Source of the DNA: Tagaea sp.
GTDB taxonomy: Bacteria > Pseudomonadota > Alphaproteobacteria > CACIAM-22H2
Reading direction: 5' to 3'
Length of the DNA: 5,422 nucleotides
Assembly: GCA_023653245.1 (NCBI GenBank)
Contig: JAMNXK010000186.1
Span: 1-5,422 of the forward strand
Both the position numbers and the translations under genes were made by a program. The notes beneath the pieces are model-generated. The model had not been told where the DNA came from and ran no database searches. It saw nothing but the letters and a program-made list of their open reading frames with translations. Numbering within the stretch: position 1 is the first letter of the stretch; every line of letters begins with the position of its first letter. Below are positions 1 to 5,422 of this stretch, in pieces.

Positions 1-42
1 GAAGGGCTCGCGCGTACGCACCGCTACGCGTCTTCGCCCTTC
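1..42. repeat. nested inverted repeat at the left edge
   Basis: The outer arms gaagggc (1-7) and gcccttc (36-42) are perfect reverse complements, and inside them cgcgta (11-16) pairs with tacgcg (25-30) around an 8-base loop. The outer and inner stems are separated by 3 and 5 unpaired bases. No T-run follows on the plus strand, so a simple intrinsic terminator for a gene arriving from the left is not supported. The repeat may continue past the window edge, and its role is unknown. It could also be the 3' end of a plus-strand gene, but no frame gives a recognisable protein. Confidence 0.4.
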
Positions 43-55
43 TCCTACCCACGAC

Positions 56-76
56 GAAAAATTCCTGCGGCGCAGG
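56..76 (-). terminator. candidate Rho-independent terminator after mnmA
   Basis: Read on the minus strand, CCTGC-gcc-GCAGG (76 to 64) forms a 5-bp all-GC-rich stem with a 3-base loop. It is followed by AA and then five T residues (positions 61-57). It lies about 25 bases after the mnmA stop, where the last gene of a minus-strand operon would be expected to end. The stem is short for an intrinsic terminator and the T-run is modest, so this is a plausible rather than certain call. Confidence 0.5.
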
Positions 77-101
77 TGAGTACGACTAGGTCGAAAGGGC
101 T

Positions 102-1220
102 CTATGCCGCCTTGCGCTTGATCCAGCCGCCGCCGAGCACGCGGGTGCCGTCGTAGAACACCGCCGCCTGGCCTGCGGCGACGCCGTATTCGGGCTCGGC
201 CAACGCGATCGACGCCGCACCGTTCTCGCCCAGTTCGAGATGCGCTTGCTTGGGCTGGGTGGTCGAGCGGACTTTGACCGCCACGTCGCGCGCGGTGTCG
301 CCCGCGCGGCCGAGCCAATTCACGCCCGTGAGCGCGATCGCGCGCTCGGCCAGTGCCGCGCGCGGACCCACGATCACGCGCTTGGCTTCGGGCTCGACAC
401 GCACGACGTAAAGCGGCTCGGCGTCGGGCCCGCGCGATTCCGACAGCGCGAGGCCGCGCCGCTGCCCGACCGTGTATTTGATCGTGCCCTCGTGCCGGCC
501 CAGCACCTTGCCCGAAAGATCCACGATCTCGCCGGGCTCGGCGGCACCGGGCTTCAAGCGCTGGACGAGCTTGGCGTAATTGCCGTCGGGCACGAAGCAG
601 ATGTCCTGGCTGTCGGGCTTGGCGGCGACGGGCAGGTTCAGGCGCTCGGCGTGCGCGCGCACCTCCGACTTCGGCATGCCGCCGAGCGGAAAGCGCAGGA
701 AGTCGAGTTGTGCCTTCGTGGTCGCGAACAGGAAATAGCTCTGGTCGCGGCTGTCGTCCTCGGCGCGATGGAGCTCGGCCCCCTCGGGCCCGGCCACGCG
801 CCGCGCGTAATGGCCCGTGGCCAGCGCCGCCGCGTTCAAGTCCCGCGCGACCGCGAGCAGATCGCGGAACTTGACCGTGCGGTTGCATTGGACGCACGGG
901 ATCGGCGTTTCGCCGCGCGCGTAGCTCTCGACGAAATCGGCGATCACCGCGTCGCGAAAGCGGCTCTCGTAGTCGAGCACGTAGTGCGGAATGCCGATGC
1001 GTTCGGCGACGTTGCGCGCGTCGTGGATGTCTTGCCCCGCGCAGCAAGCGCCCTTCTTCTGCACGGCGGCGCCATGGTCGTAGAGCTGGAGCGTCACGCC
1101 GACGACGTCGTAGCCCGCTTCCCGCAGCAAAGCCGCCGTCACCGACGAATCCACCCCGCCCGACATGGCCACAACCACGCGGGAACCGGGGGGAAGACCG
1201 AGATCGATCACGGGTGTCAC
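102..1220 (-). CDS. mnmA: tRNA-specific 2-thiouridylase MnmA
   Basis: MnmA 2-thiolates uridine 34 in the wobble position of tRNA-Lys, tRNA-Glu and tRNA-Gln. It adenylates the base with ATP and then transfers sulfur from a persulfide supplied, directly or by a relay, by a cysteine desulfurase; it acts in the cytoplasm. The 372-residue product (E. coli: 368) shows the N-terminal PP-loop SGGVDSS at about residues 20-26. The two catalytic cysteines are Cys112 in PCVQCNR and Cys208 in [17 protein letters not shown] follows in the central domain, and the C-terminal beta-barrel domain ends in GQAAVFYDG. The start is the GTG at 1220: it overlaps the tenA stop as GTGA, has GGAG 8 bases upstream, and leaves a normal short leader before the PP-loop. 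An in-frame ATG at 1328 would add 36 residues from inside tenA and is not preferred. It is the last gene of the ISC-tenA-mnmA run. Confidence 0.96.
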   Translation of the reverse strand: MTPVIDLGLPPGSRVVVAMSGGVDSSVTAALLREAGYDVVGVTLQLYDHGAAVQKKGACCAGQDIHDARNVAERIGIPHYVLDYESRFRDAVIADFVESYARGETPIPCVQCNRTVKFRDLLAVARDLNAAALATGHYARRVAGPEGAELHRAEDDSRDQSYFLFATTKAQLDFLRFPLGGMPKSEVRAHAERLNLPVAAKPDSQDICFVPDGNYAKLVQRLKPGAAEPGEIVDLSGKVLGRHEGTIKYTVGQRRGLALSESRGPDAEPLYVVRVEPEAKRVIVGPRAALAERAIALTGVNWLGRAGDTARDVAVKVRSTTQPKQAHLELGENGAASIALAEPEYGVAAGQAAVFYDGTRVLGGGWIKRKAA

Positions 1221-1903
1221 GACGCCCGCTCCATACCCATGCGCCAGAACGACGCTTCCAGGCGGCAGGCGCGGTCGAAAGTCGTGGCCAAGGATTCGAA
1301 GCGCGCCCCACCCGCCCGCGCGATCCACAAGCGATCGACGAAATCGGCCGTGCCGCGCGCCACGTCGCGGAATTCGGGGCCGGCATACATGTCGATCCAG
1401 GAATTATAGGGATTGCCGTCGATCCGGCGCGTGGGTGCCGCGTTCAGGCGCGCGGCGACTTCCGCGTAGCCGAGCGCGCACGGGGCCAACGCCACCGCGA
1501 GATCGAGGATATCGCCCTGATGGCCGGCCTCGAGCACGAAGCGGGTATAGGCGAGCGTCGCCTCGGACTCCTCGTAGGTCTCGATATCGGCGGTCGGGAT
1601 GCCCCACTGCGCGCAGTATTTCACGTGCAGCCCCATCTCGACGTCGAGGATCGCCTTCACGCTGTCGTTGGCCAAGCGCATATCCGTCAGATTGTCGGCC
1701 TTGTAGCTCGCCAGCGCCCAAGCGCGCGCGTAGTGGATCAGGAACAGATAGTCCTGCACGAGATAGTGCTTGAAGCTCTCCGCCGGCAGCGTGCCGTCGC
1801 CGAGCCCGCGCACGAACACGTGATCGACGTAGCTCTCCCACGATTCCGCGCAAGCGCCGCGGAGCTTTTCGAACAGCCCGCCTTTGGCCCAGAGCGCGCT
1901 CAC
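1217..1903 (-). CDS. tenA: TenA-family thiaminase II / aminopyrimidine aminohydrolase
   Basis: TenA proteins hydrolyse aminopyrimidine breakdown products of thiamine to hydroxymethylpyrimidine (HMP), which re-enters thiamine synthesis; they can also cleave thiamine itself. The 228-residue product has the all-helical TenA length and motifs. QDYLF (50-54) carries Asp51, matching B. subtilis Asp44. Tyr119 matches Tyr112. APCALGY (140-146) holds Cys142, matching the nucleophile Cys135, and Tyr146. [10 protein letters not shown] (164-173) is the usual conserved segment, and Glu216 in LEASFW matches Glu205. The cysteine places it in the TenA_C class. These correspondences are from memory of the family, not an alignment. 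The start is the GTG at 1903, overlapping the iscX stop as GTGA; upstream codons in this frame run through iscX and are arginine-rich shadow sequence. It is not beside other thiamine genes here, and no TPP riboswitch was seen. The older name 'transcriptional activator TenA' is misleading: no DNA-binding domain is present. Confidence 0.9.
   Translation of the reverse strand: MSALWAKGGLFEKLRGACAESWESYVDHVFVRGLGDGTLPAESFKHYLVQDYLFLIHYARAWALASYKADNLTDMRLANDSVKAILDVEMGLHVKYCAQWGIPTADIETYEESEATLAYTRFVLEAGHQGDILDLAVALAPCALGYAEVAARLNAAPTRRIDGNPYNSWIDMYAGPEFRDVARGTADFVDRLWIARAGGARFESLATTFDRACRLEASFWRMGMERAS
1229..1232 (-). promoter_or_regulatory. Shine-Dalgarno site for mnmA
   Basis: GGAG on the minus strand lies 8 bases upstream of the GTG at 1220, inside the last codons of tenA. 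It supports the GTG start over the longer ATG start at 1328 and fits translational coupling with tenA. Confidence 0.65.
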
Positions 1904-2103
1904 TTCCGCTCGTCGAGCCAAGCCATCTGGATCGCCTCCAGAATCTTCTCGTTCGATTTCTGCGGATCGTCGCCGAAGCTCGGCAGCGCCTGGACCCATT
2001 TCCACAGATCGGTGAAGCGCAGATTGACCACGTCGGCGTCGGGATGCGCCTCTTCGAGCTCGATGGCGATGTCGTTGACGTCGGTCCAGCGCAGCTTCTT
2101 CAT
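1900..2103 (-). CDS. iscX: IscX (YfhJ), Fe-S assembly regulator
   Basis: IscX is a small acidic protein that binds iron and the cysteine desulfurase IscS and tunes Fe-S cluster assembly, partly by competing with the frataxin homologue CyaY. The 67-residue product matches the family size (E. coli: 66). It carries the family signature: LRWTDV near the N terminus, LRFTDLWKWV (28-37), then DDPQKSNEKILEAI (45-58) and WLDE at the end. The start is the ATG at 2103, with GGAG 8 bases upstream. A longer reading from 2214 only adds translated palindrome sequence (MVRQAHHEA...) and is rejected. The gene follows fdx after a 127-base gap filled by two palindromes, and its TGA overlaps the GTG of tenA. Confidence 0.95.
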   Translation of the reverse strand: MKKLRWTDVNDIAIELEEAHPDADVVNLRFTDLWKWVQALPSFGDDPQKSNEKILEAIQMAWLDERK

Positions 2104-2111
2104 CTCGATCG

Positions 2112-2115
2112 CTCC
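2112..2115 (-). promoter_or_regulatory. Shine-Dalgarno site for iscX
   Basis: GGAG on the minus strand sits 8 bases upstream of the ATG at 2103, the same sequence and spacing as for mnmA. It fixes the short iscX start and shows that the palindromes just upstream lie outside the coding region. Confidence 0.65.
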
Positions 2116-2129
2116 GTCTTTCTTGGACC

Positions 2130-2178
2130 GGCCTCGCCCTTCGACACGAGCGTCCATTGACGGTCGCAGGGTGAGGCC
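2130..2178 (-). repeat. REP-like palindrome A1 (CCCT type, long variant)
   Basis: Arms 2130-2145 and 2163-2178 pair at 14 of 16 positions. A second small hairpin lies inside: cgtc (2151-2154) pairs with gacg (2159-2162), beside a 5-base bulge. The outer arms share the GCCTC-ACCCT / AGGG-GAGGC core of palindrome B2 near 5220, but the loop is 27 rather than 11 bases. It lies between fdx and iscX and forms a unit with A2. The minus orientation is the one in which the conserved GTCGA stands at the end of the loop. Confidence 0.75.
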
Positions 2179-2188
2179 TATGGAACAA

Positions 2189-2219
2189 GCCTCATGGTGA
2201 GCCTGTCGAACCATGAGGC
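2189..2219 (+). repeat. REP-like palindrome A2 (ATGG type)
   Basis: gcctcatggt (2189-2198) and accatgaggc (2210-2219) are perfect 10-base reverse complements around the 11-base loop gagcctgtcga. The loop differs by one base from that of palindrome B2, and the stem matches palindrome B1 apart from one position. It is separated from A1 by 10 AT-rich bases and ends 11 bases past the fdx stop. It could act as a 3' stabilising or attenuating hairpin for the upstream message, but no T-run makes it an intrinsic terminator. Confidence 0.85.
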
Positions 2220-2230
2220 GGTGAAACGCC

Positions 2231-2569
2231 TTAAGCCTTGTCGACCATCATGTTGCGCGTGGCGTTGGGCAGCGCGACCGTCAGACCGTCGAGCTCGTCG
2301 GTCATGGTGATCTGGCAGCCCAGGCGCGAGGTATGCGTCAGGCCGAAGGCGAGATCGAGCATGTCCTCCTCGTCCTCGGTGGCCTCGTTGAGGCGCTCGT
2401 AATCGTCCTTGTCCACGATCACGTGGCAGGTCGAGCAGGCGAGCGAGCCTTCGCACGCGCCTTCGAGCGGCACGTCGTTGCGGTGCGCGATTTCGAGGAC
2501 CGAAAGGCCCACGGGCGCTTCCACTTCCTTGCGGGTGCCGTCGGGGTAGACGAAGGTCATTTTGGGCAT
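2231..2569 (-). CDS. fdx: ISC-type [2Fe-2S] ferredoxin
   Basis: This ferredoxin is the expected electron donor for Fe-S cluster assembly on IscU in the cytoplasm. The 112-residue product has the full adrenodoxin-type cluster motif: Cys39, Cys45 and Cys48 (CX5CX2C in [13 protein letters not shown]) and Cys85 in SRLGCQ. The acidic helix [10 protein letters not shown] (65-74) is the segment that binds redox partners in this family. The C-terminal TRN..VD segment resembles mitochondrial FDX2-type ferredoxins more than E. coli Fdx; this is a judgement from memory. The start is the ATG at 2569 ([11 protein letters not shown]), with a purine-rich AAGAGAG stretch upstream. It begins 26 bases after the hscA stop, so it should be co-transcribed with hscA and hscB. 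The same frame is open far upstream through hscA, but that stretch is an arginine-rich shadow and not an extension of the protein. Confidence 0.96.
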   Translation of the reverse strand: MPKMTFVYPDGTRKEVEAPVGLSVLEIAHRNDVPLEGACEGSLACSTCHVIVDKDDYERLNEATEDEEDMLDLAFGLTHTSRLGCQITMTDELDGLTVALPNATRNMMVDKA

Positions 2570-2595
2570 GGTCGCTCTCTTCTTCTTTCCGGATG

Positions 2596-4461
2596 TCAGA
2601 CGCCGAGATCGGAGACGGCGCGGCCCGACAACGCGTGCCGGATGCCGCGATCCATCCGCCGCTCGGCGAAGGTCTTGGTGCGGTGTTCGAGTTCCTCGGC
2701 CGCGCCCTGGATCGCGGCGCGGTCGGCACCCGACATGGCGCGTTCGACCGCGTCGATCGTGGCGTCGATCGTCGCGCGTTCGGCGTCGGACAGGAGATCG
2801 GCGTCCGCCGCGAGGGCGGATTGCACCGCGTTGACCGCGCGGCGCGCTTCGACGCGTGCTTCGGTCAGCAGCCGGCGCTCCATATCCTCGGCGGCGTTGT
2901 CGATCGAGGCGCGCAGCATCTGCGCCATCTCCTCCTCGGTCAGGCCGTAGGAAGGTTTGACTTCGATGCGCGATTCGATGCCGGTCGAGGATTCCTTCGC
3001 CGACACGGTGAGCAGCCCGTCCGCGTCGACCGCGAAGGTCACGCGGATGCGCGCGGCCCCCGCGACCATCGGCGGAATGCCGTCGAGCGCGAAACGCGCC
3101 AGGGAGCGGCACTGATCGACCATCTCGCGCTCGCCTTGGACCACATGCAGCGCCATGGCGGCTTGACCGTCCTGATAGGTCGTGAATTCCTGGGCGCGAC
3201 TGACCGGAATGGGCGTGTTGCGCTCGACGATTTTCTCGACGATCCCGCCCATGGTTTCGAGGCCGAGGGAGAGCGGCAGAACATCCAACAAAAGCGTGTC
3301 CGAGCCCGCGGTCAGCGCCTCGGCCTGCAGCGCCGCGCCGACGGCCACGACCTCGTCGGGGTCGATGCCGGCGAGCGGCGGCTTGCCGAAGAACTCGGCC
3401 ACGCGCGCGCGCACCAGCGGCACGCGCGTCGAGCCGCCGACCAGCACCACGCCGCCGAGCTGGGCGGGCTCGATGCCCGCGTCTTCGAGCGTGGCGCGGG
3501 CGATGGAAATCGTCTTCTCGACCAAGGGGGCGATCAGCGCTTCGAGCTCGGCGCGGGTCAGGCGGTGCGCGCTCTCCTCGTCGCCCAGATCGAGGAAGCC
3601 TTCCCACGGATCCTTGTCGGTCAGGCATTCCTTGGCCAGACGCGCGGTGACCAAAGCTTGCTTGACGCGGTCGCGATCCATCGTACCGCCGCGCTCGGCC
3701 AGGAACTTGGCCGCGACGGCGTGGTCGAAATCGTCGCCGCCCAACGCCGCGTCGCCGCCGGTGGCGAGAACTTGGAACACGCCGCGCTCCAGGCGCAGGA
3801 GCGAAAAATCGAACGTGCCGCCGCCCAGATCGTAGACCGCATAAAGACCCTCGGCGTGGCTATCCAGCCCATAGGCGAGTGCGGCCGCCGTCGGTTCGGC
3901 GACCAAGCGCAGGACTTCGAGCCCGGCGAGGCGTGCGGCGTCGCGCGTGGCGGTGCGCGCGGCGTCGTCGAAATAGGCGGGCACGGTGACGACCGCGCGA
4001 TCGACGTTGCGGCCCAGCGCGAGTTCCGCGCGCTCCTTCACCGCGCGCAGGATGTCGGCACTGATCTCGACCGGCGTGCGCAGTTTGCCGCCGATGTTGA
4101 GCCGCGCCATGCCGCCTTCGGCCGGCGGCCCGAGTTCGTAAGGCAGCTGGCCGCCGAGCTTGGCGAGTTCGTCGGTGCCGCGCCCCATGAGGCGCTTGAT
4201 CGAGGAGACGACGATCTCGGGCCGGTCGAGGAGTTCGCGGCGCGCGAGCTCGCCGACCAGCGGGTCCGCGCCGTCGATATAGGCGACGATCGAGGGCACG
4301 AGCCCCACTCCGCGCGCGTCGCGCACCACTTCGGCCTTCTGCTCGCGCGCGAAGGCCACGACCGAATTGGTCGTGCCGAGATCGATGCCCACCGCCAGCC
4401 CCTTCTCGTTCTCGTGGGGCAGGGGCGTCTCGCCGGGTTCGTGGATCTGCAGCAGCATCAT
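2596..4461 (-). CDS. hscA: Hsp70-type Fe-S chaperone HscA
   Basis: HscA is the specialised Hsp70 that, with its J-protein HscB, binds the LPPVK motif of the scaffold IscU and drives ATP-dependent transfer of the cluster to recipient proteins. The 621-residue product is full length (E. coli: 616). The ATPase domain shows the phosphate-binding loop GIDLGTTNS (25-33), the second phosphate motif DLGGGTFDF (211-219) and the adenosine motif VGGSTRVP (341-348). The interdomain linker is [11 protein letters not shown] (390-400), followed by the substrate-binding beta domain to about residue 505 and a helical lid. The N terminus [10 protein letters not shown] resembles the MALLQISEPG of E. coli HscA and separates it from DnaK. 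Two adjacent ATGs (4461 and 4458) make the exact start uncertain by one codon, and no strong ribosome site is visible. hscB ends 28 bases upstream and fdx starts 26 bases downstream. Confidence 0.97.
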   Translation of the reverse strand: MMLLQIHEPGETPLPHENEKGLAVGIDLGTTNSVVAFAREQKAEVVRDARGVGLVPSIVAYIDGADPLVGELARRELLDRPEIVVSSIKRLMGRGTDELAKLGGQLPYELGPPAEGGMARLNIGGKLRTPVEISADILRAVKERAELALGRNVDRAVVTVPAYFDDAARTATRDAARLAGLEVLRLVAEPTAAALAYGLDSHAEGLYAVYDLGGGTFDFSLLRLERGVFQVLATGGDAALGGDDFDHAVAAKFLAERGGTMDRDRVKQALVTARLAKECLTDKDPWEGFLDLGDEESAHRLTRAELEALIAPLVEKTISIARATLEDAGIEPAQLGGVVLVGGSTRVPLVRARVAEFFGKPPLAGIDPDEVVAVGAALQAEALTAGSDTLLLDVLPLSLGLETMGGIVEKIVERNTPIPVSRAQEFTTYQDGQAAMALHVVQGEREMVDQCRSLARFALDGIPPMVAGAARIRVTFAVDADGLLTVSAKESSTGIESRIEVKPSYGLTEEEMAQMLRASIDNAAEDMERRLLTEARVEARRAVNAVQSALAADADLLSDAERATIDATIDAVERAMSGADRAAIQGAAEELEHRTKTFAERRMDRGIRHALSGRAVSDLGV

Positions 4462-4489
4462 GGTCGCGGGGGATCGGGGGCTGAAACGT

Positions 4490-5131
4490 TCAGCGCGCCA
4501 TCGACAGGCGCGCGCGCCTGGCGCGGGCTTCCTCGCCCAGTTTCACGAGGTATTTGAGCCGGAGATAGCCGCGTTTGGCGGCGTCCTTGTCGCCCGAAGC
4601 GAAGCTCGACGCAAGGGCGGAAAGCGCCGCTTCCGCGTCGGATTTGGCGGCCCCGGCAAGGGCTTGGACGGCTTGGATATCCTCGGCGTCCATCAGGGCC
4701 TCGCGCCGCTCCATTTGCTCGGTCAGCAGGTCTTCGTCGACGATGGTGTGCGCCCCCTCGCCTTCGACCTTGATGCCGTCCAGTGCGAGCAGATAGGCCG
4801 CCCGGGCGAGCGGATCCTTGAGGGTCTCGTAGGCCTCGTTGAAGGCCACGGCTTGGCTTTGGGAAATCTGCTTGGCCTTGGGTGCTGCGGCGGCGAAGCG
4901 ATCGGGATGGAGTTGGCGCTGGAAACCGAAATAGAGCTGCTCCAGGACCGGAACCTTCAGATCGAAGTTTCGCGGCAGGCCCAGCCGCGCGAAATGATCG
5001 AGGGGCGCGGGCGGCTGCACGGCCTTGCAAGTCGGGCAGAACAGATTCCCGCGCGTCACCGGGCCCTTGCACGACCAGCAAGCGGTTACATCCGGATCGT
5101 TGCGCAAGCGCGGTTCGGTGGCGTCGTTCAT
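4490..5131 (-). CDS. hscB: J-domain co-chaperone HscB with N-terminal zinc ribbon
   Basis: HscB delivers IscU to HscA and stimulates its ATPase. The 213-residue product has three parts. An N-terminal four-cysteine segment (Cys18, Cys21, Cys32, Cys35) with the patterns CWSC and CPTC is likely to bind one zinc or similar metal. A J-domain of roughly residues 43-115 carries HPD at 75-77 and the NEAYETLKDP segment. A C-terminal helical domain (about 130-210) is the IscU-binding region in the family. E. coli HscB (171 residues) lacks the cysteine segment, whereas mitochondrial HSC20 has one; this accounts for much of the extra length. The start is the ATG at 5131, which includes the whole cysteine module; no strong Shine-Dalgarno sequence is seen. 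It is separated from iscA by 125 bases holding two palindromes. Confidence 0.95.
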   Translation of the reverse strand: MNDATEPRLRNDPDVTACWSCKGPVTRGNLFCPTCKAVQPPAPLDHFARLGLPRNFDLKVPVLEQLYFGFQRQLHPDRFAAAAPKAKQISQSQAVAFNEAYETLKDPLARAAYLLALDGIKVEGEGAHTIVDEDLLTEQMERREALMDAEDIQAVQALAGAAKSDAEAALSALASSFASGDKDAAKRGYLRLKYLVKLGEEARARRARLSMAR

Positions 5132-5163
5132 GGGGTCTTGCGGTTCGGGCGGGTTACCGCGAC

Positions 5164-5196
5164 GGCCTCATGGTTCGACGGGCTCACCATAAGGCC
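5164..5196 (-). repeat. REP-like palindrome B1 (ATGG type)
   Basis: ggcctcatggt (5164-5174) and accataaggcc (5186-5196) pair at 10 of 11 positions around the 11-base loop tcgacgggctc. That loop is the exact reverse complement of the loop of B2, so B1 and B2 form a head-to-head pair. It lies in the hscB leader, between iscA and hscB. Confidence 0.82.
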
Positions 5197-5208
5197 GAAA
5201 ACGAAATA

Positions 5209-5239
5209 GCCTCACCCTGAGCCCGTCGAAGGGTGAGGC
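5209..5239 (+). repeat. REP-like palindrome B2 (CCCT type)
   Basis: gcctcaccct (5209-5218) and agggtgaggc (5230-5239) are perfect 10-base reverse complements around gagcccgtcga. The four inner pairs differ from those of the ATGG-type hairpins, but both arms change together, so pairing is kept. It stands 17 bases after the iscA stop, a position suited to protecting or trimming the 3' end of an upstream message. Confidence 0.85.
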
Positions 5240-5256
5240 CATAGCAAAGCGAAACG

Positions 5257-5422
5257 TCAGACGTGGAAGCTGTCGCCGCAGCCGCAGCGGCCTTTTTCGT
5301 TCGGATTGCGGAAGACGAAGCCCGATTGCAGCTTCTCCTCGACGAAATCCATCTCGGTGCCGAAGACGAACATCGACGCCTTGGGATCGATGAAGATCGT
5401 GATCCCCGTCTCGGGCTCGACC
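5257..5422 (-). CDS. iscA: IscA, A-type Fe-S carrier (3' part only)
   Basis: Only the C-terminal 54 codons and the TGA stop are inside the window; the gene continues past the right edge. A-type proteins bind an Fe-S cluster or iron and pass clusters to apo-proteins, especially [4Fe-4S] enzymes. The visible part shows GTEMDFVEEKLQSGFVFRNP followed by the ending RCGCGDSFHV, whose two cysteines in CGCG are cluster ligands in the family; the third family cysteine would lie upstream, outside the window. The fold and ending would also suit SufA or ErpA. The position immediately upstream of hscB, hscA, fdx and iscX favours IscA. The stop is followed by 125 bases with palindromes B2 and B1 before hscB. 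Confidence 0.92.
   Translation of the reverse strand, partial: VEPETGITIFIDPKASMFVFGTEMDFVEEKLQSGFVFRNPNEKGRCGCGDSFHV

Noticed and set aside
2..89. Possible 3' end of a plus-strand gene entering from the left
   Set aside because: Two plus-strand frames stay open until stops at 77-79 and 87-89, but neither short peptide is recognisable and the region holds hairpins, so no gene is called.
1221..1328. Longer mnmA start (ATG at 1328)
   Set aside because: It would lie inside tenA and add 36 residues not typical of MnmA; the GTG at 1220 has a good ribosome site and GTGA coupling.
240..2200. Long plus-strand open frames opposite mnmA and tenA
   Set aside because: Both overlap well-supported minus-strand genes, are rich in arginine and alanine, overlap each other, and show no motif or ribosome site worth following.
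2104..2214. Longer iscX start at 2214 giving 104 residues
   Set aside because: The extra residues are translation of the palindromes (MVRQAHHEA...). The ATG at 2103 has GGAG 8 bases upstream and gives the normal IscX length.
2104..2230. TPP riboswitch or separate promoter ahead of iscX-tenA
   Set aside because: The gap is almost wholly filled by palindromes A1 and A2; no thi-box sequence or convincing -35/-10 pair was seen.
2570..3628. Apparent N-terminal extension of the ferredoxin through hscA
   Set aside because: The frame happens to stay open, but the added residues are arginine-rich shadow of HscA and the ferredoxin has a normal MPKMTF start at 2569.
2593..4557. Open frame of 654 codons on the plus strand opposite hscA
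   Set aside because: It is antisense to a clearly recognised HscA, has a histidine/arginine/aspartate-rich composition typical of shadow frames in GC-rich DNA, and shows no known domain.
1..5422. CRISPR array, tRNA or rRNA gene, insertion sequence or phage gene
   Set aside because: No regularly spaced direct repeats, cloverleaf or transposase-like protein could be found; the repeats present are intergenic palindromes.

Overview
The window is GC-rich and densely coded, with every recognisable gene on the minus strand, so transcription runs from right to left. Protein family signatures point to an alphaproteobacterium, probably Rhodospirillales-like. The ferredoxin and HscB resemble mitochondrial types, MnmA has the alphaproteobacterial form, and a complete HscBA/Fdx/IscX set is present, whereas many other alphaproteobacteria rely mainly on SUF. 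This placement is inferred from remembered protein families, not from a search.

In transcription order, the window starts inside the 3' part of iscA (right edge). Then come hscB, hscA, a [2Fe-2S] ferredoxin (fdx) and iscX: the downstream half of a housekeeping ISC iron-sulfur cluster operon in the order also known from E. coli (iscA-hscB-hscA-fdx-iscX). Any iscR, iscS and iscU would lie past the right edge. Two further genes follow iscX: tenA (thiaminase II / aminopyrimidine aminohydrolase) and mnmA (tRNA 2-thiouridylase). iscX-tenA and tenA-mnmA are each joined by a 4-base GTGA overlap, so both downstream genes start with GTG inside the stop region of the gene before them. A short GC-rich hairpin followed by a T-run about 25 bases past mnmA looks like the operon terminator. 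Bases 1-55 hold a nested inverted repeat and no gene that can be supported.

The only two intergenic gaps above 100 bases (iscA-hscB and fdx-iscX, about 125 bases each) both hold a pair of REP-like palindromes. Each pair is a two-part unit, one ATGG-type hairpin and one CCCT-type hairpin joined by 10-12 AT-rich bases. The two units face opposite ways and bracket fdx-hscA-hscB.

Functionally, IscA, the HscA/HscB chaperone pair, ferredoxin and IscX assemble or regulate Fe-S clusters around IscS and IscU. MnmA uses sulfur that ultimately comes from a cysteine desulfurase such as IscS to 2-thiolate tRNA wobble uridines. TenA salvages the thiamine pyrimidine, and thiamine synthesis is another pathway that draws on IscS sulfur. 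The operon tail can therefore be read as adding sulfur-using or thiamine-related functions to the Fe-S machinery; this is inference. No previously undescribed system is evident. The most notable points are the coupled iscX-tenA-mnmA tail, the mitochondrial-like zinc-ribbon HscB and ferredoxin, and the paired palindromes.
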